Source: Klebsormidium nitens
Taxonomy: Eukaryota; Streptophyta; Klebsormidiophyceae; Klebsormidiales; Klebsormidiaceae
Length of the DNA stretch: 23,583 nucleotides
Assembly (NCBI GenBank): GCA_000708835.1
Contig: DF237029.1
Location: 1 to 23,583, forward strand
Direction: 5' to 3'
Each line of letters starts with the position of its first letter. Within the stretch, counting starts at the first letter, position 1. Shown piece by piece: positions 10,239-23,583 of this stretch. The position numbers and the translations under genes were made by a program. The notes beneath the pieces are model-generated. The model did not search any database. It saw only the letters and a list, made by a program, of their open reading frames with translations, and was not told the origin of the DNA.

Positions 10239-12672
10239 CTGTTTCCACAGCCCGGAACCCACACAGATTCAGCGCAGGTCCATCCTTGAGTCAAGACGGC
10301 ATACACGAAGGACAGTTAATCACTGCTTACATGAAACATGGTAGCCAATCGGCGCTGTTTTTGTCAGTCCAAGCAAACCCAATGGTTGCTAGTCCAACTT
10401 CAGTATCAAAGTCCGGCATGAAAAGCTCGCAACAGAGAAGCATAAGATTTTGAAAGCTTCGAGATATCCTGACAGCTTCGAGATTTCTTGAACACGTCTG
10501 CACATTTTTGCGAACGTCAACCTTACTTCTGCGGTGCTTGTATGCTTCCATCTTTCCGTTGCCGGCAAAATGGAGAAAACGCATCGAGAAACCAGTTCTC
10601 CTTAGTCTCGTCGCCTCTTGACACTGAAGTCAGAAAGCTTGAGTGTGAGAGGACCTAGCCTTTTCATCTCAAACGAAGGGAGCACTCAATCCTAAACCTA
10701 TATGTGTACAACTAATTCATTGTCCCGCCACATTTTCAGGTTTAGGAAAGCCGTCAGCAGGGTGCCCAACGTGATGAGCAACATTAAGAGAGTCGGTCGA
10801 ATAGCGAAGAGATCCGCCAGCGATCAGAAGCTCATAATCTTTCCGTCCGGTCGGCCGCCCAATATAATCTTAGAGTCGGCTTTGCAGTTTCATCCCAGCC
10901 GTGCAAAGTAGTGAGACATAGTGACGAAAGTGCGTCATCACAGACAGCAAACGAGCAGAACGATCGACGTGGCTTGTCAGAGGCTGTCTAAGGCCCGGAG
11001 AACACATACGAAACGTGCGAAAGCATCAGCGGCGGAGAGGCAAACAACTCACGTCTTTTTCGTTCATTCATGCTACGACGGACGTGACAACAACGAAAGG
11101 GGCTTCAATACAACTCACTTCGAAGCATCAAACTTTCAAGCTATGGGGAGCGAAGAGGGTTGCCTTTTAGTTGGAGGGCGACTAATCTGCTTTCCAGCAG
11201 ATTTACGAGGGACAATCTGCGGGCGAGAAAGCTTAGAAAGTTGAACGCAAACGATGAACCCGAGAGCATTGGACTGTGTTATGTTGGTGTCCAGTCCGAT
11301 CCAGAGAGGTCTGCCGCAGTGATTTCTGAAAATAACCGAACTCGCCCAGAGAAGCTTTGAGTTTCTTGTTGATTCGGGGATGGCGGAATAGTTTCCAGGG
11401 CAGTACTATAGGCAACTGAGCAGCTTCTTCTCTCGAGCTTATGTCATCTTTCAAGCATGTTTCGTGAAAGGAATGTTGACAGGGAGAAGGTCTACACACA
11501 GTCACTCTTCATATTGGAAAGAGACAACGCAGCGTTCCACTCTAGCATCTTTCACTGGCAAACAATGGTTGAAGCTTCGAAACAGAGTATGCGCCAAGCT
11601 CGATGATCTGGACGCCCACTCCTTCGCGGAATGCTTGTTTCTTGAAGCGACACGTGGAACGTGGGCTGTTCAGACCACAAGTCAGAAGCTGCTTTTGCTA
11701 CGCTCTCGGTGCTTCGAAAAGCTGCGAACCTATCGAACTGGCATCAAAATCCTAACCAAGGATCTTTGACAGCGCGGACTGTGGAATCCTCAGCCACAAT
11801 CCCCCTTGACCGAAACGCTCGACGTGAGGCAGCTGTCCACCGAGAGGGGATTGACACAACTTCAAGCCGTAAGGGACCCAATCATAGCAATCAGTGTTCG
11901 AACAGATCCGCTGCTACGGTGACGTTGGAGTTTGGCGCCACAAGCTCAATGATGAGACGAAGGACGTTCATTGTGAGCCAGGATATGACTTTGCCAGTTG
12001 AAAGAAGAAACTGGGTCACTAACAATCACTTCAAGGTGTTTCATTTTGAATCGTTGGTTGGACAACCTGAAGCCAATTGGCTGTGCACACTTTGCAGTAC
12101 TGATCTTCGACCCGGACCTGTATTCACACAATCCGGACATCAGATCTTCAGTTGCATTCCGAGCTCGAGATATAGCTGATCAGTGTATGCTGGGTCGTTG
12201 GACCATTCTATTCTTGCTGGATCACGCCGTGCCTTGTTCCCACAGTGGCATGCAGAGCAGGTAAATCAGGGACCAGCGCTGCGGGCGTCAGCTAGTGGCA
12301 ACCCTCGAGATATAAGCTGGCAAGTGTCAGCTTGCGCATATGAGTCTGAGGCGTACGAGCTGCTCTCAATCATTTGCGACATTAGTGCAGCTTGACAGCG
12401 CGCCAGCCTGAGAGAATTGAAGGCCCGCTTGCCACAATGCAGCGTACTGTGCACAGATTTTACAGAGTACTCAGTTAAGCAGTGGCCGGGACTTCATTTT
12501 GAGCTGGCACCTTGCAGAATTGAACATTATACGTAGCATGCTGCGCAGCGACGTCATTGCACGTGGTCCTTCCAGCTGGCCGCAATTGACTGTGTTGACC
12601 CAACCATAATTCTGAGATTTGGATCTGACCTCACGGGCCTTCATCTGGAGGTGTGCACGGTGTACCTAGCCG

Positions 12673-12787
12673 CTATAGCGCTAGCGCTACCTAGCGCTCC
12701 TAGTACGAGTATGCACCCCCTGTGCACCTGTCCAATCTGGATTCTGCGGTACGGTAGACCGCAGTACGGCCAGCCGCAGACCGTACA
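12673..12787. repeat. Cluster of short inverted repeats
   Basis: Bases 12676-12689 (TAGCGCTAGCGCTA) form a perfect 14-base palindrome. Just downstream, CTGCGGT (12744-12750) pairs with ACCGCAG (12758-12764) around a 7-base loop. GTACGG (12764-12769) can pair with CCGTAC (12781-12786). The cluster sits in the gene-poor gap and has no coding explanation. It could be the tip of a degenerate transposable element or a foldable non-coding element. Confidence 0.45.
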
Positions 12788-13702
12788 CGCTTAAATCACT
12801 TCGCTGAGCCTGGCCGGCCCCCCGCGCGCAAAATTCTGCGTCGACGGGCTTTGTTCGTCAAAATCAAGTTGGTAACTCTTCATGCCAGCTTTGAGCCGTC
12901 CGATCTTGAGACTCGGCTTATCGTAGCGTTGATCAAACAGCCATCTGAAAGGTGTACCTGTGGTTTTATCGAGTGTACCTCTCAGAGCACGGTACTGTCC
13001 AGTTTCAACAGAATGCTAATGTTGGGTTTTGCTTGCGTACAGCACACATCTACTAGCGCTAGCTTTCAATCACTCTTCAGATATGGAACTAGTTCATGCA
13101 AGGGCTTTAGTACCTACAAGTCTGTGCACCATACCTACTCTGACCCTCCGGCTGAACGAAGGGTGCATGTTCTCTACAAACATGTACATTGCAAGCTGTA
13201 CACTCCTTGCAGAATGCAACGATTCTCAACACTTGGCCCAGAGGTGCAAGCTGAGTGCGGGCCGGGCTGGAGAGCCTGTATACATCCAGTCGTCATCTCC
13301 TGCAGTGCGCATGCATTGCACGCTTAACGGTCAGAAGATCTCTGGGGTCTGACGCTCACGCAGTCTGCACTTTTCATATAGTATCAGAATAATTGGCTTG
13401 CTGAGTCCGATACTGGGGCAGCCTTTCGACTTCCAGGGGCGAATCAGGAGACTGCTCGACCGCATTTGCAATTTGCAGAGCGAATAAAGCTTCCCTCACG
13501 ATCAAGGAGGAGATTCAATCCTTCTCAGCAGACGGCATTGCGCGTTGGTATAACACAGAGCAGAGATCTGAGAAACACAAAACACAAGAGCATCTGCGCA
13601 AGAAGAAGGCAGATCAGCAAAAGGCAGAAGCAGAAGCGCTTTACAAAACATCGCCGCAGCATTCAGAAAAAAGACTGCATTGCGCTTTCGTTTTCAGGCC
13701 GC

Positions 13703-13885
13703 ATGAGAGGCGCGACCCACCCCAGGCCAGACTCTCCCCCCCGCGGGGCCCCCGCCAGGGATTGCTGGTCGCCTTCTCCCCGCCTCTCCGCGCCCCACCC
13801 CCGCCTCCAAAACGGCGACCGCCATGGCGCTGCTTCCGGCCAGTTCTCCGGACGAGCGGCTGCTGGCGAATCTGGACAGCAATGA
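13703..13885 (+). promoter_or_regulatory. Upstream ORF overlapping the start of the CTD-type phosphatase
   Basis: An ATG at 13703 opens a 60-codon frame, one base out of phase with the main frame, that ends at 13885, 62 bases inside the phosphatase coding region. The main ATG has a strong context (GCCATGG with G at -3 and +4), while the upstream ATG has C at -3, so leaky scanning would be expected. If the leader includes 13703, this layout would lower translation of the phosphatase. The transcript start is not known from sequence. Confidence 0.3.
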
Positions 13886-16800
13886 CGCGGACACGCCGTC
13901 GGACGCGCCCCAAACGTCCGGCAAGAAGGGCGAAGAGTCTGTGATCACGCAATTCATGGGCAATGCAAAGGGTGCAGGGTCTACGAGCGTGGCGCAGATC
14001 CGCGCCAAGATGGGGGAACTAGCGGCGGCGGGGCAGGGCGACGGGGCCCAGTCGCGCATCTGGAAGTCGATACTGTGCTGCCTGCGGCCGCAGGGGGATG
14101 AGGAACTGAAGAAGGCAGGGCTGAAGAAGGAGGGCGCGGCGGAGACCAGGCCGGAACCGAGGCGGGTGATGCATCCAGTCCGGTGAGTGTTCAGAGGGTG
14201 GAGTGGATGCAAGAGACTGATGAGGAGAGAAAGCAAGGGGTCATTTGACAAGGCAAGTATGGCAAAGATTACATAGAACAGAAGGGTTGGTCAATGTATT
14301 GGGTTTGCCCTGCCTTTGTTCAGATGCGTGAGTGGGCGGGCACATCTAGACTGACGGATGATGCGCATGTCTGGTACGGAGGGCAGAGGCCGGATGCCAA
14401 AAGGGTTTTCGATCCAGAGATTCTGGGGAATTGACGTCTCCAGAGGGATGTGTCTTTGATCAAAGGGCAAGGATTTGCGTGACCATATTGCAGAAAAGCA
14501 TGGCAGATGAGGGTTTTGGGGTTGGAACCAAGCACGATGAAAGGGACAATGCTTCCCATTTTGGTGCAGCGATTGGATAGAGAAGCATCAGCACAGACTC
14601 TCCCATCAATATCAACATCTGTTGGATCTGACGGCCCCATATCCTGCCACCCAAACCCCCTCAATCTGCAAAGGGTGCGCCAGACACCCAAGCGCAAAAT
14701 TCTCACTGCATGCAATTTCGCAGACAGGTTTTTGGGAACACGAAGAATTAGTCAGGAGGGATTACAATTGTGCCATGCAAATCCAAATTCACGCAGGATC
14801 TCCCATGGCCTATCACTGCAGCAAGAACCCATTTGCATCTCCAGTTCCAAAACCCTTGTTGGCCATTGCAATGTAGAGAATCCTGGACTACTGGTACATG
14901 CAACACAGTAGGAGTCTAGCGTACAAAAGGAGGACCACGAAAAGCCTTGACTGGATTCTCCATATTCTCCTGCTGGCACACATTACACTTGACTCCGGAT
15001 TGTGGTCTCAAATCACGGCTAGCTTTTCCCTGCAAGCCTTTTTTCCGTCGCTTGCAAAAGATGCCCCCTGAAGTGCCAATTTATTTGGCAAGTTGATTCA
15101 TCCGCTCTCCCCCTGCACACATCCTGCATAATTCACTCACTCACTTTTTCGACCATCCTGCGAAGCTTGGACCTTCTCTCTCACCACTCACCTTTGTCGT
15201 TCATCCACGGTAGCGCACGCCCGCAATCGTTTATCACTGCATCCAGCGACCGAAAACTTGTCCTACTCAGATCTCACCTGAACCTGCAATCTCCAAAAGC
15301 AGCCTGCCAGTGCTGCACGTGGTGCCGCAGAAAGACACCCTCAAGCCAATCCCCACGGATCGCCTCACGAAATTACATATTCCCCCCTGCTTATACATGA
15401 CCCGATAAAGATAACGAAGTTCCCCAACTCACGACCGCTCTCTTTATTCCGCGCAGGCGGCCGGTGCGGTGCGTGCTGCCGGCGGTGAGCAAGGCGGACG
15501 GCGGCAAGAAGTGCCTGGTGCTGGACCTGGACGAGACGCTGGTGCACAGCAGCTTCAAGCCGGTGGCCAACCCGGACTTCATCATCCCCGTCGAGATCGA
15601 CAACCGCATCACCGACGTGTACGTCCTCAAGCGGCCCTTCGTCGACGAGTTCCTGCAGGCCATGGGGCAGAAGTACGAGGTGAGGGGAACGGAAGGAAGC
15701 GGAAACGGAAACGGAAAAGGAAAAGAATGTTCTCTTTCAGGAGACCCAAAACGCGCGATAATGTCTACTTAGAGAGGGATGGATGAAAGCAGGGAGATGC
15801 GTGGCGAGAGAAGAAACTGCAAGGAAGAGACCGGGAGAGTCAAAATGAAAATCGCTCTGCTGATGCTCGTCGTGGGAGTACTTCGTAGCTTCCGCAACGG
15901 TTTTGAAAGGTACTTTGACGCCTTTCAGTGCTCCACAGAGAACAAGCCGTACAAAATTAGCTGCGAGACCCGACGCGAGACCCCATCAGAACAATGCTCG
16001 GACTCGGAACATCCACTGCAGGAGGCAAAGCAAACCTTGCTCTAAGCACGATACGAAAGCACTGATCTTGACGAATACGCACTTAGTGCAATTCGCGATG
16101 ACGTCAGGCAGCACTCTCCCTCTTCAGGATCCCTTCAAGATACATTCTGGCGCCCGTTCGATTTCTCACTCCTCCCATGTATCTCCGGTGCAGGTGGTGG
16201 TGTTCACGGCCAGCCTGAGCAAGTACGCGGACCCTCTGCTCGACCTGCTGGACCCGCACCAGACCATCCGGCACCGCCTCTTCCGGGAGCACTGCTGCCC
16301 GTACGAGGGCAACTACGTCAAGGTGCGCCACACCACCCCCTCTGACGTCAGCATGACGCGCGCGCCGCTCGCTCTCTCGGGCGGACGACGAGCAATCCCA
16401 CTCCTTGCTCTTGGAATCAGATTTTCAAGTTCTATATATAAGACTTCGTGGAAGAACAACGTTTCACACAGCGTGTGGGCGTTGGAATTTCCCCTCGAAT
16501 TCCCACTTTTACACATCATCTCCTCCCTGCTGACGTCATCCTGCGTGCACGTGGCAGGACCTGAGCGTGTTGGGCCGCGACTTGGCCTCCACGATCATCA
16601 TCGACAACTCGCCCCACAGCTACATCTTCCACCCGGAGAACGCGGTCGCCATCAGCACCTTCATCGACGAGCCGGAGGACTGCGTGAGTATTCTCGCGCC
16701 TCTAGTTGCTTCTCTTCGAATCTTATGATGGGCTAAGAGAGGAGCTTCGTGATGACTACATAACTTTGACAGCCAAAGGGGCCGGTTTTGAGACAAGGGA

Positions 16801-17254
16801 GGGCAGGCAACTGCGCTGTGAGGTCAAGAGCGGAGCGTCCAGAATGTAGATGAGGGATCGGAGTAGACCGCTTGAAAACCCATGGAGCTCTGCACAGACA
16901 AACGAGCTCCGTAGAAGCTTATCAACAGGTCAATTTCAGTGATAGAACCACCGCAATTTGAATGGACAGTGCTCGATAGCGCGCTGTGCCTTCGTGACCC
17001 AGAAGATTCACGTTCTGCACAAGTCGACTGTCCGGAAGAAGACTTTTCTGCCGACGCTTCTTTGGGTTCACTCTTTTCGGAAGAAGACGGATCGCGCAGA
17101 CTCTGATGGGCTTTCTCCAACGGTTCCGATCTGAAGCCTCTTCTTCTCTAACCCTGGCTGCCTTCCTTCTCAGGAACTGATGGAGCTGATTCCCTACCTG
17201 AACGCGGTTGCTGACGTCGACGACGTGCGACTAGTCCTCGCGGGCGCCCAGTAG
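13824..17254 (+). CDS. SCP/CTDSP-type small CTD phosphatase (HAD family)
   Basis: Five exons (13824-14182, 15457-15679, 16194-16322, 16558-16683, 17174-17254) join without frame loss to 305 residues. The family removes phosphate from serines of the RNA polymerase II C-terminal domain and related targets. Catalytic [11 protein letters not shown] begins at residue 143 (nucleophile D143, acid D145). [11 protein letters not shown] (from about 198), [13 protein letters not shown] (around 235-246) and IIDNSP (D253) complete the HAD core, with an ELMELIPYL tail typical of SCP proteins. The catalytic part resembles animal CTDSP1 closely. The N-terminus is also reminiscent of animal SCPs: SVITQF (39-44), and [11 protein letters not shown] (77-87), whose Cys pair at 85-86 could be palmitoylated. 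The ATG has a strong context, but an overlapping upstream ORF precedes it. Introns 2 and 3 contain three TGACGTCA sites. The substrate cannot be deduced. Confidence 0.94.
15684..15725 (+). repeat. GGAAAC-type purine microsatellite in intron 2
   Basis: Immediately after the intron 2 donor of the CTD-type phosphatase the plus strand is purine-only apart from regularly spaced C residues: GGAACGGAAGGAAGC, then GGAAAC units and GGAAAAGGAAAAG. It is a short degenerate hexamer repeat. It may act as an exonic/intronic splicing enhancer-like tract next to the donor, but that is inference. Confidence 0.45.
16099..16538 (+). promoter_or_regulatory. Three CRE-like TGACGTCA sites around a TATA-like box
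   Basis: The perfect palindrome TGACGTCA, the canonical target of many bZIP factors (CRE/TGA class), occurs at 16099-16106, 16343-16350 and 16531-16538. All three are in introns 2 and 3 of the CTD-type phosphatase. TATATATAAG lies at 16433-16442, about 86 bases after the middle site. The spacing resembles a compact internal promoter. A transcript starting near 16,465 could not encode the catalytic core (exon 4 has no ATG), so a regulatory RNA or an enhancer is more likely than a shorter enzyme. The sites are seen directly; function is inference. Confidence 0.35.
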
Positions 17255-17462
17255 GGGCACCGCCCAAAAGACGCTGGCGTGTTGCGAACAGGGGGGCGTA
17301 TTGGCACCTGAATCCACCCCACCGGAACGGAGGGGGGGTGTCGATATGATGTAGCGTCCGGGGGGCGGGCGTCTCAGTGGACGATGTGGTTGATAGCGGG
17401 TTTGATCTAAACCAGAGCGAGCTATGAACCACTGAGCGGGGTTGCCAACTGCTTTCATAACC

Positions 17463-17468
17463 AATAAA
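17463..17468 (+). terminator. Possible polyadenylation signal AATAAA
   Basis: AATAAA lies 209 bases past the stop codon of the CTD-type phosphatase, a reasonable 3' untranslated length. Such hexamers are common by chance and plant signals are degenerate, so this is only suggestive. Confidence 0.3.
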
Positions 17469-17694
17469 AACCGACGGACTGGGTTAAAAGGGGCGCGCTT
17501 ATACATACAGATCAGAGCCGGGGGCGGGGGGATCCCCCGGCCGAGGCACACACACTGTACACAGTCAGACTGCTAGAGCACAGAGAGGATGATGCGGCGC
17601 ATTTAGGCTAGGAGCGTAGGGCTAGGATGCAGAGTTGCTAGAGTAGATGCCATGAGGTAGATGCGGAGACGTTCTAGTTTGCTTTGCCTTTTGA

Positions 17695-17761
17695 GCTTAC
17701 GACGCGAATGTTCCAACTAGAGGTTCGCTTACAACGCGAATGTTCCAAGTAGCTGAGGTTC
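17695..17761. repeat. Tandem duplication of a 32-base unit
   Basis: Two adjacent copies, 17695-17726 (32 bases) and 17727-17761 (35 bases), share GCTTAC, ACGCGAATGTTCCAA and GAGGTTC. They differ by two substitutions and a three-base insertion (GCT) in the second copy. This is a recent local duplication in intergenic DNA, with no sign of further copies in the window. Confidence 0.7.
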
Positions 17762-18427
17762 TTTCAATGGCACATTGCCTCTTGTCGAAACGACGACTCT
17801 GGATAAAAATAACTAAGCGCTCGAGGAGCGCCTTTCTGCCAATCAATCGGTCACATGAAACGGAGTGAACGGTGCAAATGGGATCTGACTTCAACGCCTA
17901 TCATCACAGCCTGCTCTACGCGCCAAAATGACTTTTGACCCGCGAGGGCATACTACATGGCGCCGAGCACACAGTGAATCTTAATAGCGGATTTAAGCAG
18001 AAAAGTGCATCTGAAATTTACTGCAGTCCCTGCGTTGGACGTACGTCGTGCATGTTCAGTTACCCTTTCATGACCTCCCCAACGTCATATCCGTTTCCCA
18101 TGAGTTTAATGATCCAACTAAGCAACGAACCCACACCATGGTAAAGTCGCCCCATTCCCACACAAGGTCGATGCAACCCTTGGGCAGGCTCGAGGCTTTG
18201 CTCAACCGCTTGTCTCGTAAGAACCTGCGATGAGAAAAGCAATCTGCAGAATGCTGTTTCCTTCTCGTCCCTTTGCCTCGGCTTCCAGCACGTTTCCCTC
18301 ATGCTTGTTCATGATTGCTCGCGGGCGCAGCTTCGCAGCCAAGTACCTACAACTCTTAAAGTGGGTCATTCAGCTTTCCGCAGTCCATCGGGTCATCATT
18401 TGAAACGTTTTCTCCTCATCATATCCA

Positions 18428-18437
18428 TATATATAAG
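18428..18437 (+). promoter_or_regulatory. TATA-like box upstream of the demethylase
   Basis: TATATATAAG is followed by AC, matching the 12 bases at 16433-16444 inside the CTD phosphatase gene exactly. It lies about 1,070 bases before the demethylase ATG, so it would require a long leader or a leader intron. It may instead belong to an unannotated transcript. Confidence 0.25.
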
Positions 18438-19500
18438 ACGTTGACCTCGCACATCATCATAGCTGAATAGTAGCTCTCTTCAAATCGTATTACAAACAAA
18501 GGAAATTGGGGAAGAAACAGTGTGATTGATTGAGCCGTCAAACTAGAGCCATCGCAAGGCATAAACCTTTGAGCCTGCCCAGAAAGCTCGTTGATCATTC
18601 TCGTGGTTGTCGTTCATGTGCTTCAAATCTGTCAGGAGTATCTCTTTCTTCTGTGGTAAGATTGCTTTACCATGTTGCTTTACTATGATTCTTAGTGGTT
18701 GATTATTAAAGCGGCCGGCAATACCAGAGTCACTCCCACGTATGAGTCTTGATCATCTGGCGCGTCTTCGAAGCATCTGAAGCTGGTTCAATGCAATATC
18801 TAGTGTTTTAATGCTTCAGTGGAAGTTCGTACGCGTACGGGCCAATTAAATGTCCCGGCTCCTCCGACCCGAAACTCAGATATGCACTATAGCGGTAGAC
18901 GGCTCAGCATTTGGACATATGGGCGAATGAAGTTCCACGTAGCTACCACAGCTACCTCAGCACGATTGCAACTTTGTGTTGCTGCGTGCTGGCGCATGCC
19001 TGGAGGCGAATGTTCAATGACGGCCTGCTTTCTCTCGAAACCATATTCGGCCGTCGATTGTACAATGTATAGATCGAGGGCTCAAGAACAATCTGGCACA
19101 TCCAACCGTCCGATCGACCGTCCTCATCTGCTGAAGATCTGTCATGCCTACATAGACATGGACCCGCTCTAGTTCTATGATATGAGGCTGTCTCTTCCCC
19201 GGCGGGTTGCAGGCAGGAGGATCCCCATGGTGGACGCCTTCTTTCTCTCCTTGAAGCTGAAGCTCAAAGGCGTGGTCAACCTTGCATGAGGGGGACGTTT
19301 GTGGGAGTTCTGACGTTAGTGAGGGGTTCAGCAAGCTTCTCGTCTGCCATCTTCAGCCCTGCAGCATTGCTGGTTGCTGTTTGAGCTGTTTGAGCCGTTT
19401 TGCGAACCAGATTCAGGCCGGTACCAATGAGATGGTGACTTGAGAGATTCTGAGCACATGCGAGTGTCATTCTAGGGTTGGAAAGCGGGCCAGAGACACC

Positions 19501-23583
<4,083 letters not shown>

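Larger units (their letters stand above)
8842..13823. other. Five-kilobase region between diverging genes, no recognised gene
   Basis: This region separates the start of the acid phosphatase (minus) from the start of the CTD-type phosphatase (plus), so both promoters should lie here. Many frames of 60-170 codons exist on both strands (for example 11661-12179 plus, 172 codons; 12851-13327 plus, 158 codons without an early ATG). None shows a motif I recognise, and several frames look equally plausible over the same bases, which is what non-coding DNA of balanced composition does. The best candidate exon chain (10238-9371, minus) is listed separately. GC content rises sharply from about 13,690, consistent with a promoter-proximal region for the plus-strand gene. 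No terminal repeats, transposase motifs or RNA genes were found. Confidence 0.4.
17255..19500. other. Spacer between the CTD phosphatase and the demethylase
   Basis: The first 300 bases are the probable 3' untranslated region of the CTD-type phosphatase, GC-rich with G-runs near 17,330-17,370. The rest is lower in GC and carries a tandem duplication (17695-17761) and a TATA-like box (18428). The final part should hold the leader of the demethylase gene. Open frames of up to 117 codons (18819-19172 plus) show nothing recognisable. No RNA gene or mobile element was detected. Confidence 0.5.

Noticed and set aside
11661-12179. Plus-strand open frame of 172 codons with a CxxC pair
   Set aside because: There is no recognisable domain, no flanking promoter or splice logic, and the opposite strand looks equally open over the same bases. 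It is noted only in the description of the gap.
12851-13327. Plus-strand open frame of 158 codons
   Set aside because: It has no ATG near its beginning and a Cys/His/Ser-heavy composition typical of non-coding translation.

Overview
This is eukaryotic nuclear DNA. Every recognisable gene is split by GT-AG introns of about 160-1,270 bases, coding exons favour G/C at third positions, and there is no operon structure. The proteins point to the green lineage. The SUMO ligase resembles plant MMS21/HPY2, and the acid phosphatase resembles the plant low-molecular-weight purple acid phosphatases. Moderate gene density and GC content fit a streptophyte alga or early land plant better than a flowering plant. 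That assignment is an inference.

Four genes can be assembled exon by exon with compatible intron phases. (1) 541-2522, plus: MMS21/NSE2-type SP-RING SUMO E3 ligase, about 229 residues. (2) 8841-3507, minus: plant-type purple acid phosphatase, 429 residues, with all seven metal-ligand positions and an unusual N-terminal extension plus membrane anchor. (3) 13824-17254, plus: SCP-type small C-terminal-domain phosphatase of the HAD family, 305 residues. (4) 19501 to the window end, plus: JmjN-JmjC histone demethylase of the KDM4 type, 672 residues in view, open at the right edge and ending in a long Lys/Pro/Ala-rich tail.

Layout: genes 1 and 2 converge on a roughly 1 kb spacer. Genes 2 and 3 diverge from a roughly 5 kb region with no recognisable gene, holding at most a tentative minus-strand exon chain (10238-9371) and a cluster of short inverted repeats near 12.7 kb. 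Genes 3 and 4 are in tandem across 2.2 kb, which carries a 32/35-base tandem duplication and a TATA-like box. Small sequence signals include nested palindromes at 71-90, three perfect TGACGTCA sites within 440 bases in the introns of gene 3, and an out-of-frame upstream ORF overlapping the start of gene 3.

Three of the four genes concern protein modification in the nucleus (SUMOylation, CTD-type dephosphorylation, histone demethylation). In a eukaryote this proximity is not evidence of a shared pathway. I found no convincing new multi-gene system. The best leads are the membrane-anchored phosphatase, the KDM4 enzyme with its basic tail, the CRE-like cluster, and the unexplained 5 kb region.
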